A DNA stretch of 64,000 nt from Bosea sp. RAC05 (GCF_001713455.1 NZ_CP016464.1:4016001-4080000), one strand, 5' to 3'; numbered from the stretch's first letter, positions 16,734 through 25,998 are shown. Notes: generated by a model not told the origin, from the sequence alone. Translations and numbers: made by a program.

Positions 16734-18467
16734 ATGAGCGGGCGCGTCGTCATGTTTCTCCGGGCACTCGCCGTGATGGTTGTGGCCGTCCTCGGCGACG
16801 CAGGTCGTGGTTTTGCGCAGTCGCCCGCGAGCGTCGACGAGTCCGGCCGGCTCGAGAGCATCGAGATCCGGATCGCCAATCCATCGCCGGATGCCGCATT
16901 GAACAGCCGCGTCATCGACCGCATCCGCGTCGGCCTCGGTGTCTTCACCGGCGACCACTTCTCGCGAACGATCGCCGAGTTCAACCTGGCGAAAGCCCGC
17001 CGGGCGTCGCCGATCACACAGACGACGCTGCAGGTCTCGCCCGGCCCCACCGGCGGTGTCTCGGTCATGATCATCGCCACACTCGGTTCAGCGGCGGCGA
17101 CCGCGGCCGGCCGAGGTGCCCTGATCAGCGGGACAATCAGCGATCTCCCCGTGCTCGTCGATCGCGACGGAACCTTCGTGAAGGCTCGCCTGGAAGGCGT
17201 GTCGATGTACTACGGCAACAAGAACGCCTGGTATGGTCAGGAGCAGCGTCTGCTGTCGGGCAATCCCCTGGTCAAGGGCCGCAGCGCAGGGCGCCCCTAC
17301 AGCAACTGGGCGGAAGGATATATCCATACCGGCCTCTATGGCATTACGCCGCTGAACGACAACATCAGCGTCTATGCCGGCCTCAGCGGCATCTACAGCG
17401 CCTCGATCGGCCAGGAGTTGTTCACCGACCGGACGCGGGGGCACTTCGGCGTCGAGGATGCCTATGTCGGCGTGGTCGGCGGGACCACCACGACCCAGGG
17501 CGACCGCCTCGTCCTCAACGCCTCGATCGGGCGCCAGCGCTTCGGTGTCGGCGATGGCTTCCTGATCGCCAACACGGCCTCGAACGGCAGCGCGCGCGGC
17601 GCCCTGCAATCCAATCCGCGATGGGCGGCCGACCGCCTGGCGCTGGTCCAGGCGCGCTACAACAACACCAAGATCGAAGCCTTCGACCTCGATCCCGACG
17701 AATTGCCGCTGGTGGACTCCAGGACACGGATCACGGGCGTCAACCTCGAGACACGCCTGCGCGGCGATCTCGATGTCGGCGCGATGTATCTTTACGTGCC
17801 CCAGTCGAATTTTCAGTATTTCACCCTGTCCGACACCTTCAGCCGCAAGGGACTGCAGGTTTACAACGGCCGCTTCCGCTGGCAGCCGAACCCCGCCGGC
17901 GCCGGGCCCTTTCTGGCGGGCGAAGCCGCGCTCCAGCGCAACGAGCGGATCAACATGCGCGCCACCGGCGTGACGGCGGAGATCGGCTACAGCTTCGCCG
18001 ACACCCTGCCCTGGTCGCCGACCCTCTCCTATCGCTATGCGGCGTTCTCCGGGGACAACCCGTCGACCTCGCGGTTTGAACGCTGGGACCCGCTGCTGTC
18101 GGGCGACAATGGCGAGCGCTGGGTCCAGGGCATCAATCACTTCAAGGTTTTCCAGAACAGCAACCTGCAGACCCACCGTCTGCAGCTGCGTCTGCGCCCC
18201 CAAGGGCAGCTCGAGATCGTTCCCCAGATCTGGGTTTTCCTGTCGGAGAGCGCGAGGAATCTCGGCGGCAATCCGGCCTTCTCGTTCCTCAGCGGCAAAT
18301 ATCTCGGATACGAGGCCAATCTGACGATGAAATGGTTCATTTCGCCGCAATGGATGCTGCAGGGCCATGTGGCGGCGACCTTTCCGAGCTCGACGGTCGA
18401 CAGGACCATCGGCGCACGAGCCGAGCCCTGGATCAGCACGATGGCTTTCCTCAGAGCCAGTTTTTGA
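16734..18467 (+). CDS. AlgE-like outer-membrane porin (alginate export family)
   Basis: A 577-residue protein with a signal peptide ending in RGFAQ-SP, followed by about 130 residues of N-terminal extension and then a long series of alternating amphipathic strands ending in Phe (FLRASF), the outer-membrane beta-barrel signature. The middle (SVYAGLSGIYSASIGQ, RLALVQARYNN, LGYEANLTMKWFISP) fits the alginate-export barrel family. The start is uncertain between ATG 16734 and ATG 16752; both keep the signal peptide. It is followed after 22 bp by an exported SDR, so the pair may move and convert one substrate. No alginate genes are nearby. Confidence 0.78.
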   Translation: MSGRVVMFLRALAVMVVAVLGDAGRGFAQSPASVDESGRLESIEIRIANPSPDAALNSRVIDRIRVGLGVFTGDHFSRTIAEFNLAKARRASPITQTTLQVSPGPTGGVSVMIIATLGSAAATAAGRGALISGTISDLPVLVDRDGTFVKARLEGVSMYYGNKNAWYGQEQRLLSGNPLVKGRSAGRPYSNWAEGYIHTGLYGITPLNDNISVYAGLSGIYSASIGQELFTDRTRGHFGVEDAYVGVVGGTTTTQGDRLVLNASIGRQRFGVGDGFLIANTASNGSARGALQSNPRWAADRLALVQARYNNTKIEAFDLDPDELPLVDSRTRITGVNLETRLRGDLDVGAMYLYVPQSNFQYFTLSDTFSRKGLQVYNGRFRWQPNPAGAGPFLAGEAALQRNERINMRATGVTAEIGYSFADTLPWSPTLSYRYAAFSGDNPSTSRFERWDPLLSGDNGERWVQGINHFKVFQNSNLQTHRLQLRLRPQGQLEIVPQIWVFLSESARNLGGNPAFSFLSGKYLGYEANLTMKWFISPQWMLQGHVAATFPSSTVDRTIGARAEPWISTMAFLRASF

Positions 18468-18489
18468 CACGCAACAGCGGGGGACCACG

Positions 18490-19497
18490 ATGGAACGTCG
18501 AGACATGATCAAGGGCATGGTCGTGGCGGCCGGCTCGGCGGCCACACTGGCCGCGGGCCAGGTTGCCTCGCCTTCACCGGCCCAGGCGCAGGCCAGGGGC
18601 GTCGGCGTCAAGGACATCACGCCGACGGACGAGGAGTACTTCATCCCCGACCGCTTCAAGGGCAAGACCCTGCTCGTGACGGGGTGTGCGCGCGGGATGG
18701 GGGCGGCGGCGGCCCTCCGCGCCGCGCGGGAAGGAGCGGCCGTTGTCGGGGTCGACTGGATCGAGGACCTGGGACGGGCGACGATCGAGAGGATCAGGGC
18801 CCGCGGCGGCCAGGCGACCTTCCTTCACGGCGATATCGCCGAGTCCGCCGTCTGCGAGCGGATGGTCAGGATCGCGGTCGAGAGCTACGGCAAGCTCGAC
18901 ATGGCCCTCAACAATGCCGGCGTCATGGACGGCGTGTTCTCGGGAGACGCACCCGACTATGCAAGGCAGCGCGAGCTGATCTTCGCGCCGCTCCATGAGG
19001 CCAGCGATGCCTACTTTGACAATGTCCTGCGCACCAACACGACCGGCATGTTCCGCTCCCTGCGGGCCGAGCTCAAGCAGATGGTAGCCCAGGGCACGGG
19101 CGGCGCGATCGTCAATGTCGGTTCGATCGCCGGGATGACCGGACTGGCCGGAAACCCCGCCTATGTCGCCAGCAAACACGCCGTCAACGGGCTGACCCGG
19201 AACGCGGCCATCGACTATGCGCCCTATGGCATCCGCGTGAACTCGGTCAACATGGCCGCAACCGACACGCCGATGGTCGAACGCGCCGGCATTCTCGTGG
19301 CGGAAGCGGCCAGGGCCTCCTCCGGTGTTGGCATGGGCCGCATCAAGATCGACAGCCTCCTGTCCTACACGGACTCGCGCAAGCGGCCCTCGACGGTCGC
19401 CGAGCAGGTGTCGGTCATGCTGTTCCTGCTGTCGGCAGAAGCGTCCAACCTCACAGGAGGCCTCTACGCGACCGACGGAGGCTGGACGGCCTACTGA
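18490..19497 (+). CDS. Short-chain dehydrogenase/reductase with a Tat-type signal
   Basis: A 335-residue SDR. The Rossmann motif TGCARGMGAA, the NNAGV strand, Ser in GSIAGMTG and the YVASK catalytic Tyr-Lys are all present, and the C-terminal LTGGLYATDGGWTAY is typical. Unusual for this cytoplasmic family, it begins with a twin-arginine-like leader: RRDMIK followed by a hydrophobic stretch and SPSPAQAQA. The Tat route exports folded, cofactor-loaded proteins, so a periplasmic NAD(P)-bound SDR is possible. It follows the AlgE-like porin gene by 22 bp and is probably co-transcribed with it. Confidence 0.87.
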   Translation: MERRDMIKGMVVAAGSAATLAAGQVASPSPAQAQARGVGVKDITPTDEEYFIPDRFKGKTLLVTGCARGMGAAAALRAAREGAAVVGVDWIEDLGRATIERIRARGGQATFLHGDIAESAVCERMVRIAVESYGKLDMALNNAGVMDGVFSGDAPDYARQRELIFAPLHEASDAYFDNVLRTNTTGMFRSLRAELKQMVAQGTGGAIVNVGSIAGMTGLAGNPAYVASKHAVNGLTRNAAIDYAPYGIRVNSVNMAATDTPMVERAGILVAEAARASSGVGMGRIKIDSLLSYTDSRKRPSTVAEQVSVMLFLLSAEASNLTGGLYATDGGWTAY

Positions 19498-19534
19498 CGC
19501 GCGCCAGCCGCTGTCTCGACGCAGATGACAATTC

Positions 19535-19553
19535 GGCCGGCAAAATGCCGGCC
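19535..19553. terminator. Hairpin between convergent genes
   Basis: A perfect 8-bp stem GGCCGGCA / TGCCGGCC with a 3-base loop lies in the 102-bp gap between the convergent SDR and HAD genes. Neither strand shows a strong T-run after it, so it is a possible weak bidirectional terminator only. Confidence 0.4.
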
Positions 19554-19599
19554 TGACGAATGCATCTGTCTGCGAAGCGCCACATCGACGGGTCTGCCG

Positions 19600-20460
19600 C
19601 TACCCCAGCGCCGCCATCGCCGCGATCGGCTTCACCGGGCTGCCCGCCAGCACGGCCTCGAGCCCCGCAGGATCGAGAACCCCGTCACGCATCGTCTCGT
19701 CGCGGTGGATGCCGCCGGCGATGAAGAGGCTGTCGAAACCCATCAGCCGGGCACCGGCGAGATCGGTACGCACCGCGTCGCCGATCACCAGCACCTTCGC
19801 CGGATCGACCGGATGGCCGCCGCGCGCCGAGCGGGCTGCCTCCAAAGCGAGGTCATAGGCCGGGCGATAGGGCTTGCCGGCATAGGCGACGCGGCCGCCG
19901 AGTTCCTCGTAGATCAGGGCGAGCGAACCGGCGCAGGGCAGCAGATCATGCCCGACATGGACGACGAGATCGGGGTTGCCGCAGATGAAGGGCAGCCCCC
20001 GCGCCGCAAAGCGCTCCAGCAGCGGGCGATACTGCTCCGGCTGCTCGGTGCGGTAATCGTTGAGCTCGGTGGCGACGACGAGATCGGCCTCGTCCTCGGA
20101 GACCAGCTCGACATCGGCCTGGTCGAAGACGGCCCGGTCGCTCTGCCAGCCGATATGGAAGATCTTGCGGTGGTGGCTCTCGGCGATCAGCGAGCGCGTG
20201 ACGTCGCCCGAGGTGATCAGCCGGTCCCAGGCGCTGCGCGGCACGCGCTTCTTGTCGAGGAGGTCGGCGACCTGTTCGGACGGGCTCGGCGCGTTGGAGA
20301 GCAGCACCACCGCCCCGCCCTGCTCGCGGAAATGCGTTAGTGCCGCGCAGGCCGGCGGCAGCGCCCAGACGCCGTCATGCACCACACCCCAGACATCGCT
20401 GATCAGCACGTCGTAGCGGGCGAGCAGCGCGCCCGCCTCATCGAGAACCGGAACGGCCAT
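19600..20460 (-). CDS. HAD superfamily class IIA sugar phosphatase (NagD-like, TIGR01459 type)
   Basis: A 286-residue HAD hydrolase. Motif I DVWGVVHDG carries the nucleophile and acid Asp; LLSNAP is motif II; KPYRPAYDLALEAA supplies the Lys; and VLVIGDAVRTDLAGA is the last acidic motif. The large cap between residues 60 and 190 defines class IIA. The gene overlaps the upstream sugar kinase by TGATG, so the two are co-translated. Together they suggest turnover of a phosphorylated sugar acid or removal of toxic by-products; substrates of this subgroup are not established. Confidence 0.87.
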   Translation of the reverse strand: MAVPVLDEAGALLARYDVLISDVWGVVHDGVWALPPACAALTHFREQGGAVVLLSNAPSPSEQVADLLDKKRVPRSAWDRLITSGDVTRSLIAESHHRKIFHIGWQSDRAVFDQADVELVSEDEADLVVATELNDYRTEQPEQYRPLLERFAARGLPFICGNPDLVVHVGHDLLPCAGSLALIYEELGGRVAYAGKPYRPAYDLALEAARSARGGHPVDPAKVLVIGDAVRTDLAGARLMGFDSLFIAGGIHRDETMRDGVLDPAGLEAVLAGSPVKPIAAMAALG

Positions 20461-21404
20461 CAGTTTGCTTTCTTCGCCTCGAGAGCCATCCGCGCCTCGA
20501 CATCGGCGCGGCGCGGCAGGGGTGCCACCGCACTGAACCCCTGGGTGGACAGGGCCGCAGCGACATTGGCGTAGGCTCCGGCGGCAAAAGCGTCGCCGGT
20601 GCGGATGTATTCGGCGAGGAACGCGCCGTCATAGCAGTCGCCGGCGCCGGTGGCGTCGATCGCGTCCACCTTGATCGGCACCAGCCGCTCGCGCCGCTCC
20701 GGCGTCGCGACCAGCGAGCCCTCATGGCCGAGCGTCAGCGCCACGATCTTCGCGCCCAGCCGCAGATAGAAATCGGCGATGGCGTCGGCATCGCTCAGAC
20801 CGGTGAGCTGCGTCGCGTCGTCATAGCCCGGCAGCACGATGTCGGCCATGCCGCAGGCGGCGTTGATGATCGCCTTCGCCCGCGTCAGCGGCCAGAGCTT
20901 GAGGCGCAGATTAGTGTCGTAGGCGGTGGTCACGCCAGCCTCGCGCGCGATCGCAAAGGCCTCGAACACCGCGTCACAGGCGGAGGCCGAGATCGCCTGG
21001 CTGATGCCCGACGCCTGCACGATCCGGGCGGAGGCGACGAGCTCCCGCGGCACGTCGCGCGGCCCCATCAGGCTCGCGGCAGAGCCGGCCCGCAGATAGG
21101 AGAAGACATGGCCCGATGGGCCGTGATCGACGAAATAAAGCCCGGTCGGCGCGCTTTGATGCGTCGTGACATGGGCATCGTCGACGCCTTCGCGGCGCCA
21201 GAGATCACGGATCGAGCGGCCCGCCATGTCGTCGCCGAGCGCACCGAGATAGGCCGTCTTCGCGCCCTGGCGCGCGGCGGCGATGGCGCAGTTCGAGGTG
21301 TCGCCGCCATGGCCGAACTGGAAGGCGCCGCTCTCGGCGCGGGTGGCGTTGAACTCGCCCAGCGGCTCGCCGATGCAGAGGAGATCGTAGCGGGTTTGGG
21401 TCAC
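20460..21404 (-). CDS. kdgK: PfkB-family sugar kinase, probable 2-keto-3-deoxygluconate kinase
   Basis: A 314-residue ribokinase-fold kinase. The N-terminal GGDTSNCAIAAARQGAKTAYLGALGDD is PfkB signature one and DATGAGDCYDGAFLAEY is signature two, with the catalytic Asp. The early CIGEPLGEFN and the YDTNLRLKLWP strand resemble 2-keto-3-deoxygluconate kinases, which feed KDG into the Entner-Doudoroff pathway; other ketohexonate kinases are the alternative. It is first of a two-gene unit with the HAD phosphatase. Confidence 0.83.
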   Translation of the reverse strand: MTQTRYDLLCIGEPLGEFNATRAESGAFQFGHGGDTSNCAIAAARQGAKTAYLGALGDDMAGRSIRDLWRREGVDDAHVTTHQSAPTGLYFVDHGPSGHVFSYLRAGSAASLMGPRDVPRELVASARIVQASGISQAISASACDAVFEAFAIAREAGVTTAYDTNLRLKLWPLTRAKAIINAACGMADIVLPGYDDATQLTGLSDADAIADFYLRLGAKIVALTLGHEGSLVATPERRERLVPIKVDAIDATGAGDCYDGAFLAEYIRTGDAFAAGAYANVAAALSTQGFSAVAPLPRRADVEARMALEAKKAN

Positions 21405-21507
21405 GGAGCGAAGACCATCTCGTTGGAAGCGGGGCGACCGAAGCGCAGGCGCGCCTTCCTAGAGCATCATCGCGACAGGGGGAACGGCGTTTGCAAGGGA
21501 AAGCGCG

Positions 21508-22782
21508 CTACTCGGCCGCTTCCTGCTGCGGCGGCAGGTTCATCAGCCGCTCGGCGACCGCCATGATCTCGCGCCGCAGCGCGGCATTGGCCTCCGGATC
21601 GGGCACCGGCGCGACGGCGCCCCGCTTGCGCGCCTCGGCCGCCTCGCGCTTCAGCCGCATGCGTTCGGCCCGCGACTGCTCGAGCGCGCCCTGCAGGGTC
21701 TGGAGTTCGGCATGAACCGTCTCGATCTGCTCGTCGCGGGCCCGCAGATCCGCACGCAGCGTCGCGATCTCCAGGGCCGCCGCTTCCGACTGCGCCTCCC
21801 CGGACGACCGGGCCTCGGCGAGCTCCAGCGCCAGCGCCTGCCTGGCCTCGCGCTCGCCGGCATGGGCTGCGACCTCCTGCGCTAGCAACGTCTCGATGCG
21901 CGCCGCCTCGACGCCAGCCGCCACGGAACGGGAGTCCGCCGCCGCTAGCCCCGCCTCCGCCTGCGCCGTCCGCGCCGCGAGCGCGTCGGCGCGCAGGCGT
22001 TCGCTGTCGCGATCCTCGGTCATCGCCGCGAGCGCGGCCTGACTTGCGGCATGGTCACGCTCCCTGGCGGCCAGCCGGTCCGCCAGATCGCTCGCCTTCG
22101 CCTCCAGCACCATGATCTTCGTCCGGTCCTCGACCTGCGCCACCCGGATCTGGTCGTAATCCTGCCGCAGCCGTGAAAGTTCGCCGTCCCGCTCGGCCAG
22201 CAGCGTCTGGGTGCGTCCCAGCGTCTCCCGCTCGCCGGCCAGCTCGGCCTCGCGCGCGGCGAGATCGGCGCTGGTCCCGGTCAGCGAACCGCGCGTGTCC
22301 GAGAGGTCCCGCTCGAGGCTCGCGAGGTCAGCGAGACGCTGTTCGAGCGTGGCCCGCGTCTCGGCAAGCGTCGCGCTTTCCGTCGCCAGGGCCGCCTGGG
22401 TCTGCGCCAGCAGGCCGCGCGTCTGGTCGAGATCGCCTTCGAGACCGGCAATGCGCCCGTCGCGAACGCTGACCACACTCTCGAGTTCGCCGATCCTCAT
22501 GTCGCGCCGGCCGAGGTCCTGCATCGCGGCCGCCTTGGCGGCGAAGCTGCGCTCCACCTCCTGCTCGAGCGTGCGGGCGCGCACCGCCAGTTCGGCGCGC
22601 AGATGGTCCCGATCAGCCGCGATCTCGGCGAGAGAGAGTGGAAAGGCCGCCTCCGCCCGCTTGCGCGCCAACCGGTCGGCGCGTCGGTTGAGAGCCGGCA
22701 CGATCGACAGCGCAAGCAGGCTGGCGCACAGAAAGCCGAGCGCAACGAGCATGACGGCTTCGATCAAGGCGAGCGGCTCCAC
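21508..22782 (-). CDS. Membrane-anchored long coiled-coil protein
   Basis: A 424-residue protein with one N-terminal membrane helix (about residues 8-30, MLVALGFLCASLLALSIVPAL), then around 340 residues of nearly uninterrupted heptad-like Ala/Leu/Glu/Arg sequence, predicted coiled coil, and a short Pro-containing tail ending in PPQQEAAE. No ATG fits upstream; the GTG at 22782 is the likely start, with an internal ATG at residue 11 as the alternative. Such proteins act as envelope or division scaffolds, but no motif tells which. It stands alone, with 77 bp to eipA upstream on the same strand. Confidence 0.72.
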   Translation of the reverse strand: MEPLALIEAVMLVALGFLCASLLALSIVPALNRRADRLARKRAEAAFPLSLAEIAADRDHLRAELAVRARTLEQEVERSFAAKAAAMQDLGRRDMRIGELESVVSVRDGRIAGLEGDLDQTRGLLAQTQAALATESATLAETRATLEQRLADLASLERDLSDTRGSLTGTSADLAAREAELAGERETLGRTQTLLAERDGELSRLRQDYDQIRVAQVEDRTKIMVLEAKASDLADRLAARERDHAASQAALAAMTEDRDSERLRADALAARTAQAEAGLAAADSRSVAAGVEAARIETLLAQEVAAHAGEREARQALALELAEARSSGEAQSEAAALEIATLRADLRARDEQIETVHAELQTLQGALEQSRAERMRLKREAAEARKRGAVAPVPDPEANAALRREIMAVAERLMNLPPQQEAAE

Positions 22783-22859
22783 ATGCGGGACAATGTCAGA
22801 TTACGGCAATGCGCCCGAAACGGGAAATCGGATTTCGTAACGGCAGCACGCGGCCACAA

Positions 22860-23465
22860 TCAGAAGGGGTTCCAGGTCGCCTGCGGCGTGAACTTGAGAT
22901 AGCCGAGATTGACGCCGAGCCGCCAGCCGACACCGGTCCGGATCGGCACCACGGTGACGCCCTCCGCCGCCAGCGCCGTGAAGCCGAAGCCTCCGATGAA
23001 ATAGGCCGAGCCGTCGACGCCGACGAAGCGCTGATACAAAGCGTCCACCGTCGGCAGCCCATAGACCAGCATCATCGTGCGCGAGCCCTCGCCGCCGAAA
23101 TCGAAGCCGACCGAGGGCCCCTGCCAGAACACCTTGCGGTCGCCGGCGTTGCGCGTGAACAGCGTGCCCTCGCCATAGCGAAGCCCTCCGACGAAGGCCC
23201 CGGCCGCCTCCTGGCCGAGCACATAGCCGTTGGGCTCGCCCCAGCGGCGCACCGCCTCCTCGACCGTCAGCGCCAGGCCGCGCGAGACATTGCCGAAGAA
23301 CTGGTGGCCCGAGGTGACCAGCTCGTTCTGGGAGAAGGAGCGGCTCTGGCCGTAGGATTGCTGGGCGAGCGCGGGGCCGGCGAGCGGCGCGAGAGGTCCG
23401 GCCGCGAGGCCGGCCCCGGTCAGGGCGAGGCCCCCCTTGATCAGGCTGCGGCGGGTCGTGGTCAT
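22860..23465 (-). CDS. eipA: EipA/DUF1134 family periplasmic envelope protein
   Basis: A 201-residue exported protein with a twin-arginine leader (TTTRRSLIKGG, then a hydrophobic stretch and GPALAQQ). The mature part matches the DUF1134 beta-barrel family: FGNVSRGLALTVEEAVRRWGEPNGYVLGQEA, GGLRYGEGTLF, GPSVGFDFGGEGSRTMMLVYGL and GGFGFTALAAEGVTVVPIRTGVGWRLG. In Brucella the family member EipA supports envelope integrity. The ATG at 23465 is the only start that leaves the leader intact. It is transcribed alone, divergent from the YHS-protein gene. Confidence 0.9.
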   Translation of the reverse strand: MTTTRRSLIKGGLALTGAGLAAGPLAPLAGPALAQQSYGQSRSFSQNELVTSGHQFFGNVSRGLALTVEEAVRRWGEPNGYVLGQEAAGAFVGGLRYGEGTLFTRNAGDRKVFWQGPSVGFDFGGEGSRTMMLVYGLPTVDALYQRFVGVDGSAYFIGGFGFTALAAEGVTVVPIRTGVGWRLGVNLGYLKFTPQATWNPF

Positions 23466-23727
23466 GGGATGCGATCTCCGGGTGGGGGCTTCGTCGCGCA
23501 GTCGGTGCACGGGGCCTTGGTCTCGGGTCTGCGGCCGGCCACGCGACCGGCAATGCGGGGAACGGGACTCACCGTGCCGGGCGCCGTCAACGGAAAAACA
23601 ACCGTCGCGCACGATCCGGCGCAATGCGAACCAATTCGGTAACCAGTCTGATACCCCCTAAAGCGTATCCAACCCGTGAAGACGCCAGCCAGGGGGAACG
23701 TCCACCGGCAGCGACGGAGGTCAGGAT

Positions 23728-24297
23728 TTGCCGGTGATGAAGGCTGGAACAAGGCGGGGCTGCGGCGCCCTGCCGCTGTGCATCGCCAATCGTGCGGGCG
23801 TGATCGTCCGCACGGCGGGGGTCCTCGCGCTGTTGGCGCTGGCGCCCCTGCCCCGGCAGGCCGAGGCCGCCGGGCTGCCCGAGGGCCTGCCGAAACTGCC
23901 GTCGTTGAATGAAATCGTCCAGCGCGACGTCCAGTCAGGCCTGGCCCTGAACGGCTATGACCCGGTCGCCTATCGGCTCGAAGGCCACGCCGTCGCCGGT
24001 GAACCCGCCTACGAGATCCTGCACCAGGGCGCCGTCTGGCGCTTCGTCTCCGCAGCCAACCGGGCGGCCTTCCGCGACGCGCCGGAGATCTACGCACCCG
24101 CCTTTGCCGGCTTCGACGCCTCGGCGGTGGCTCAGGGACGCGCGGTCGACAGCAACCCCCAGGAGTTCGCCATCATCGGGTCCCGCCTGTTCCTCTTCAG
24201 AACAGCCGAGAACCGCAAGCGCTTCATCGCCGACAGCAGCCTGCAGCGGCTGGCCGACGGGCAATGGGCGAGCGTCTCGGAGAGCCTGACCCGCTGA
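23728..24297 (+). CDS. YHS-domain exported protein
   Basis: A 189-residue protein with a signal-like hydrophobic stretch (VLALLALAPLP, then RQAEAA) and a C-terminal YHS-type domain: LALNGYDPVAYRLEGHAVAGE, EILHQGAVWRFVSAANRAAFRDAPEIYAPAF. YHS domains are small modules often found in metal-handling proteins, but the Cys metal ligands are absent here. Start choice: TTG at 23728 sits 7 bases after a GGAGG site, better spaced than GTG 23734 or ATG 23737. Tail-to-tail with the CysQ-like gene. Confidence 0.8.
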   Translation: MPVMKAGTRRGCGALPLCIANRAGVIVRTAGVLALLALAPLPRQAEAAGLPEGLPKLPSLNEIVQRDVQSGLALNGYDPVAYRLEGHAVAGEPAYEILHQGAVWRFVSAANRAAFRDAPEIYAPAFAGFDASAVAQGRAVDSNPQEFAIIGSRLFLFRTAENRKRFIADSSLQRLADGQWASVSESLTR

Positions 24298-24322
24298 TCC
24301 GGCGATCGGCTCCGCCAACAGC

Positions 24323-25183
24323 TCAGGGCGCGGCCGCGGCCAGCGCCCGACGCGCCAGCGCCTCGCTCGAAGCGGCCACGAAAGGCGGGTTGCGGTAGCC
24401 GCGCTCGACGCAGCCATAGCGCGGGGCCTCTCCGCCGAGCGTCAGCACGACGCCGCCCGCCGCACAGAGGATGCAGTCCCCGGCGGCAATGTCCCACTCC
24501 ATGGTCTGGCCACCGCGGATGTGGAGGTCGGCCTCCCCCGACGCGATCAGTCCAAACTTCACCGCCGACGACATCGGCCGCGTGCTGGCGGACTGGAGCG
24601 CGTCGGAGACGCCTTCGCTCAGCGCATCGCCATGGAAGCGGCTGACCAGCGTGGTCGGGCCCGCATCCGGCAGGCGGCGCACGGCGATCCTGTGCGCCGC
24701 GCCCGATGTCGTGCCATCGGGCGCGATATCCTGAGCGAAGGCTTCGACACCGGCGAACCAGACCCGGCCGCTGGCCGGTGCGGCGATCGCACCCGCGATC
24801 GGTCGGTCGCCCCGGATGAGGGCGATCGCGACGCAGTAGCTGTCGCCACCGGCCAGAAACTCCCGCGTGCCGTCGAGCGGATCGAGCAGGATGAACAGCG
24901 CCGCCGGCGCCACCTCCGCCACGCTTTCCTCGCTGACGACCGGAATGCCCGGCAGCAGACGCGCCAGAGCGGTCTTGGCCGTGCGATCGGCCGCCATGTC
25001 GGCGGAACAGACCGGCGAGCCGTCCGCCTTGATCGTGACGTCTCGCGCCGCGCGCATCGCCAGCAGCACGGCGCCGCTCAGGCGAGCGGCTTCCGCGAGA
25101 CGCCGGGCGAGATCGTTGCGGTCGGCGAGACGCGGCTCGGCCGCCGTCCCGTCATCCTCTGTCGCGGGCCGGGGGGTCGTCAC
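24323..25183 (-). CDS. cysQ: Inositol monophosphatase family / CysQ-like 3'(2'),5'-bisphosphate nucleotidase
   Basis: A 286-residue lithium-sensitive-type phosphatase. Metal-binding motifs are VVSEES, the DPLDGTREFLAGG loop and WDIAAGDCILCAAGG, in the usual order. The TREF form of the loop (rather than TNNF) and the size favour CysQ, which clears PAP made in sulfate assimilation; inositol-1-phosphatase is the alternative. The GTG at 25183 follows a GGAGG site by nine bases and is a better start than the upstream ATG at 25312. Divergent from chpT. Confidence 0.85.
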   Translation of the reverse strand: MTTPRPATEDDGTAAEPRLADRNDLARRLAEAARLSGAVLLAMRAARDVTIKADGSPVCSADMAADRTAKTALARLLPGIPVVSEESVAEVAPAALFILLDPLDGTREFLAGGDSYCVAIALIRGDRPIAGAIAAPASGRVWFAGVEAFAQDIAPDGTTSGAAHRIAVRRLPDAGPTTLVSRFHGDALSEGVSDALQSASTRPMSSAVKFGLIASGEADLHIRGGQTMEWDIAAGDCILCAAGGVVLTLGGEAPRYGCVERGYRNPPFVAASSEALARRALAAAAP

Positions 25184-25317
25184 GGCTGCGCGTCCTCCGC
25201 TGCACCCGGCCGGAAACCGGGACTTAACCACATCAAAACCAAGATACCACCATATCGAGGGTAACGGCGCTCCGTTCACCCCTCGCGCCACGCAGCCATG
25301 TTCCCAGGACAAGCCCC

Positions 25318-25959
25318 ATGACCGCCATCTCGCTCGAGCCGCTCGACCTGGCCGCGCTTCTCTGCAGCCGCGTCTGCCACGACGTGATCAGCCCGGTCGG
25401 AGCCATTGTCAACGCACTGGAGGTTCTGGAGGAAGACGATCCCTCGATGCGCGATTTCGCGCTCGAACTGATCAAGAAGAGCGCCCGCAACGCTTCGGCG
25501 CGCCTGCAGTTCGCCCGGCTCGCCTTCGGTGCCGCCGGCTCGGCCGGGGCCATGATCGACCTCGGCGATGCCGGCAATGTCGCCAACGGCTTCCTCAACG
25601 ACGAGAAGCTCTCGCTCGACTGGGAGGCCCCGCGTGCCCTTCTGCCGAAGAACCAGGTCAAGCTCCTGCTGAACCTGCTCGTGCTGGCGGCCCAGGCGGT
25701 TCCGCGCGGCGGCAAGCTGACCTCGCGCGCCACCGTCGAGGGCGAGCAGGGCAGCTTCGTCATCACGGCCGCCGGGTCGCATGCCCGCATCCCCGCCCAT
25801 GTCGAGGAACTGATCGCCGGCCGCTCCGAGACGGGCACGATCGACGCCCATGCGGTCCAGCCGCTCTATACGGGGATGGTCGCGCGCGCCGCTGGCATGG
25901 CGATCACCTTCGCGATCGAGGGTGACACAGTCACGATCACCGCCCGCAAATCCGACTGA
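25318..25959 (+). CDS. chpT: Histidine phosphotransferase ChpT
   Basis: A 213-residue protein with a histidine-kinase-like fold that passes phosphate from CckA to CtrA and CpdR. The helical hairpin starts LLCSRVCHDVISPVGAIVNALEVLEED with phospho-His at residue 21; the C-terminal half is the degenerate ATPase-like domain without a usable N-box. Length and motif match ChpT in other Hyphomicrobiales. Its target ctrA lies 6 kb away in this window on the far side of the chemotaxis operon. ATG 25318 is the only sensible start. Confidence 0.92.
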   Translation: MTAISLEPLDLAALLCSRVCHDVISPVGAIVNALEVLEEDDPSMRDFALELIKKSARNASARLQFARLAFGAAGSAGAMIDLGDAGNVANGFLNDEKLSLDWEAPRALLPKNQVKLLLNLLVLAAQAVPRGGKLTSRATVEGEQGSFVITAAGSHARIPAHVEELIAGRSETGTIDAHAVQPLYTGMVARAAGMAITFAIEGDTVTITARKSD

Positions 25960-25971
25960 GGCCGGCCCAAC

Positions 25972-25998
25972 AGATCGGCGCGTCTTTCGCGCCGATCT
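25972..25998 (+). terminator. Strong hairpin after chpT
   Basis: A perfect 11-bp stem AGATCGGCGCG / CGCGCCGATCT with loop TCTTT begins 12 bases after the chpT stop. No T-run follows, so it may attenuate or stabilise transcript ends rather than fully terminate before cheA. Confidence 0.5.

Noticed and set aside
21440..21500. Second copy of a rhizobial intergenic repeat (AGAGCATCATCGCGA region)
   Set aside because: Only a short partial resemblance and no inverted arms.
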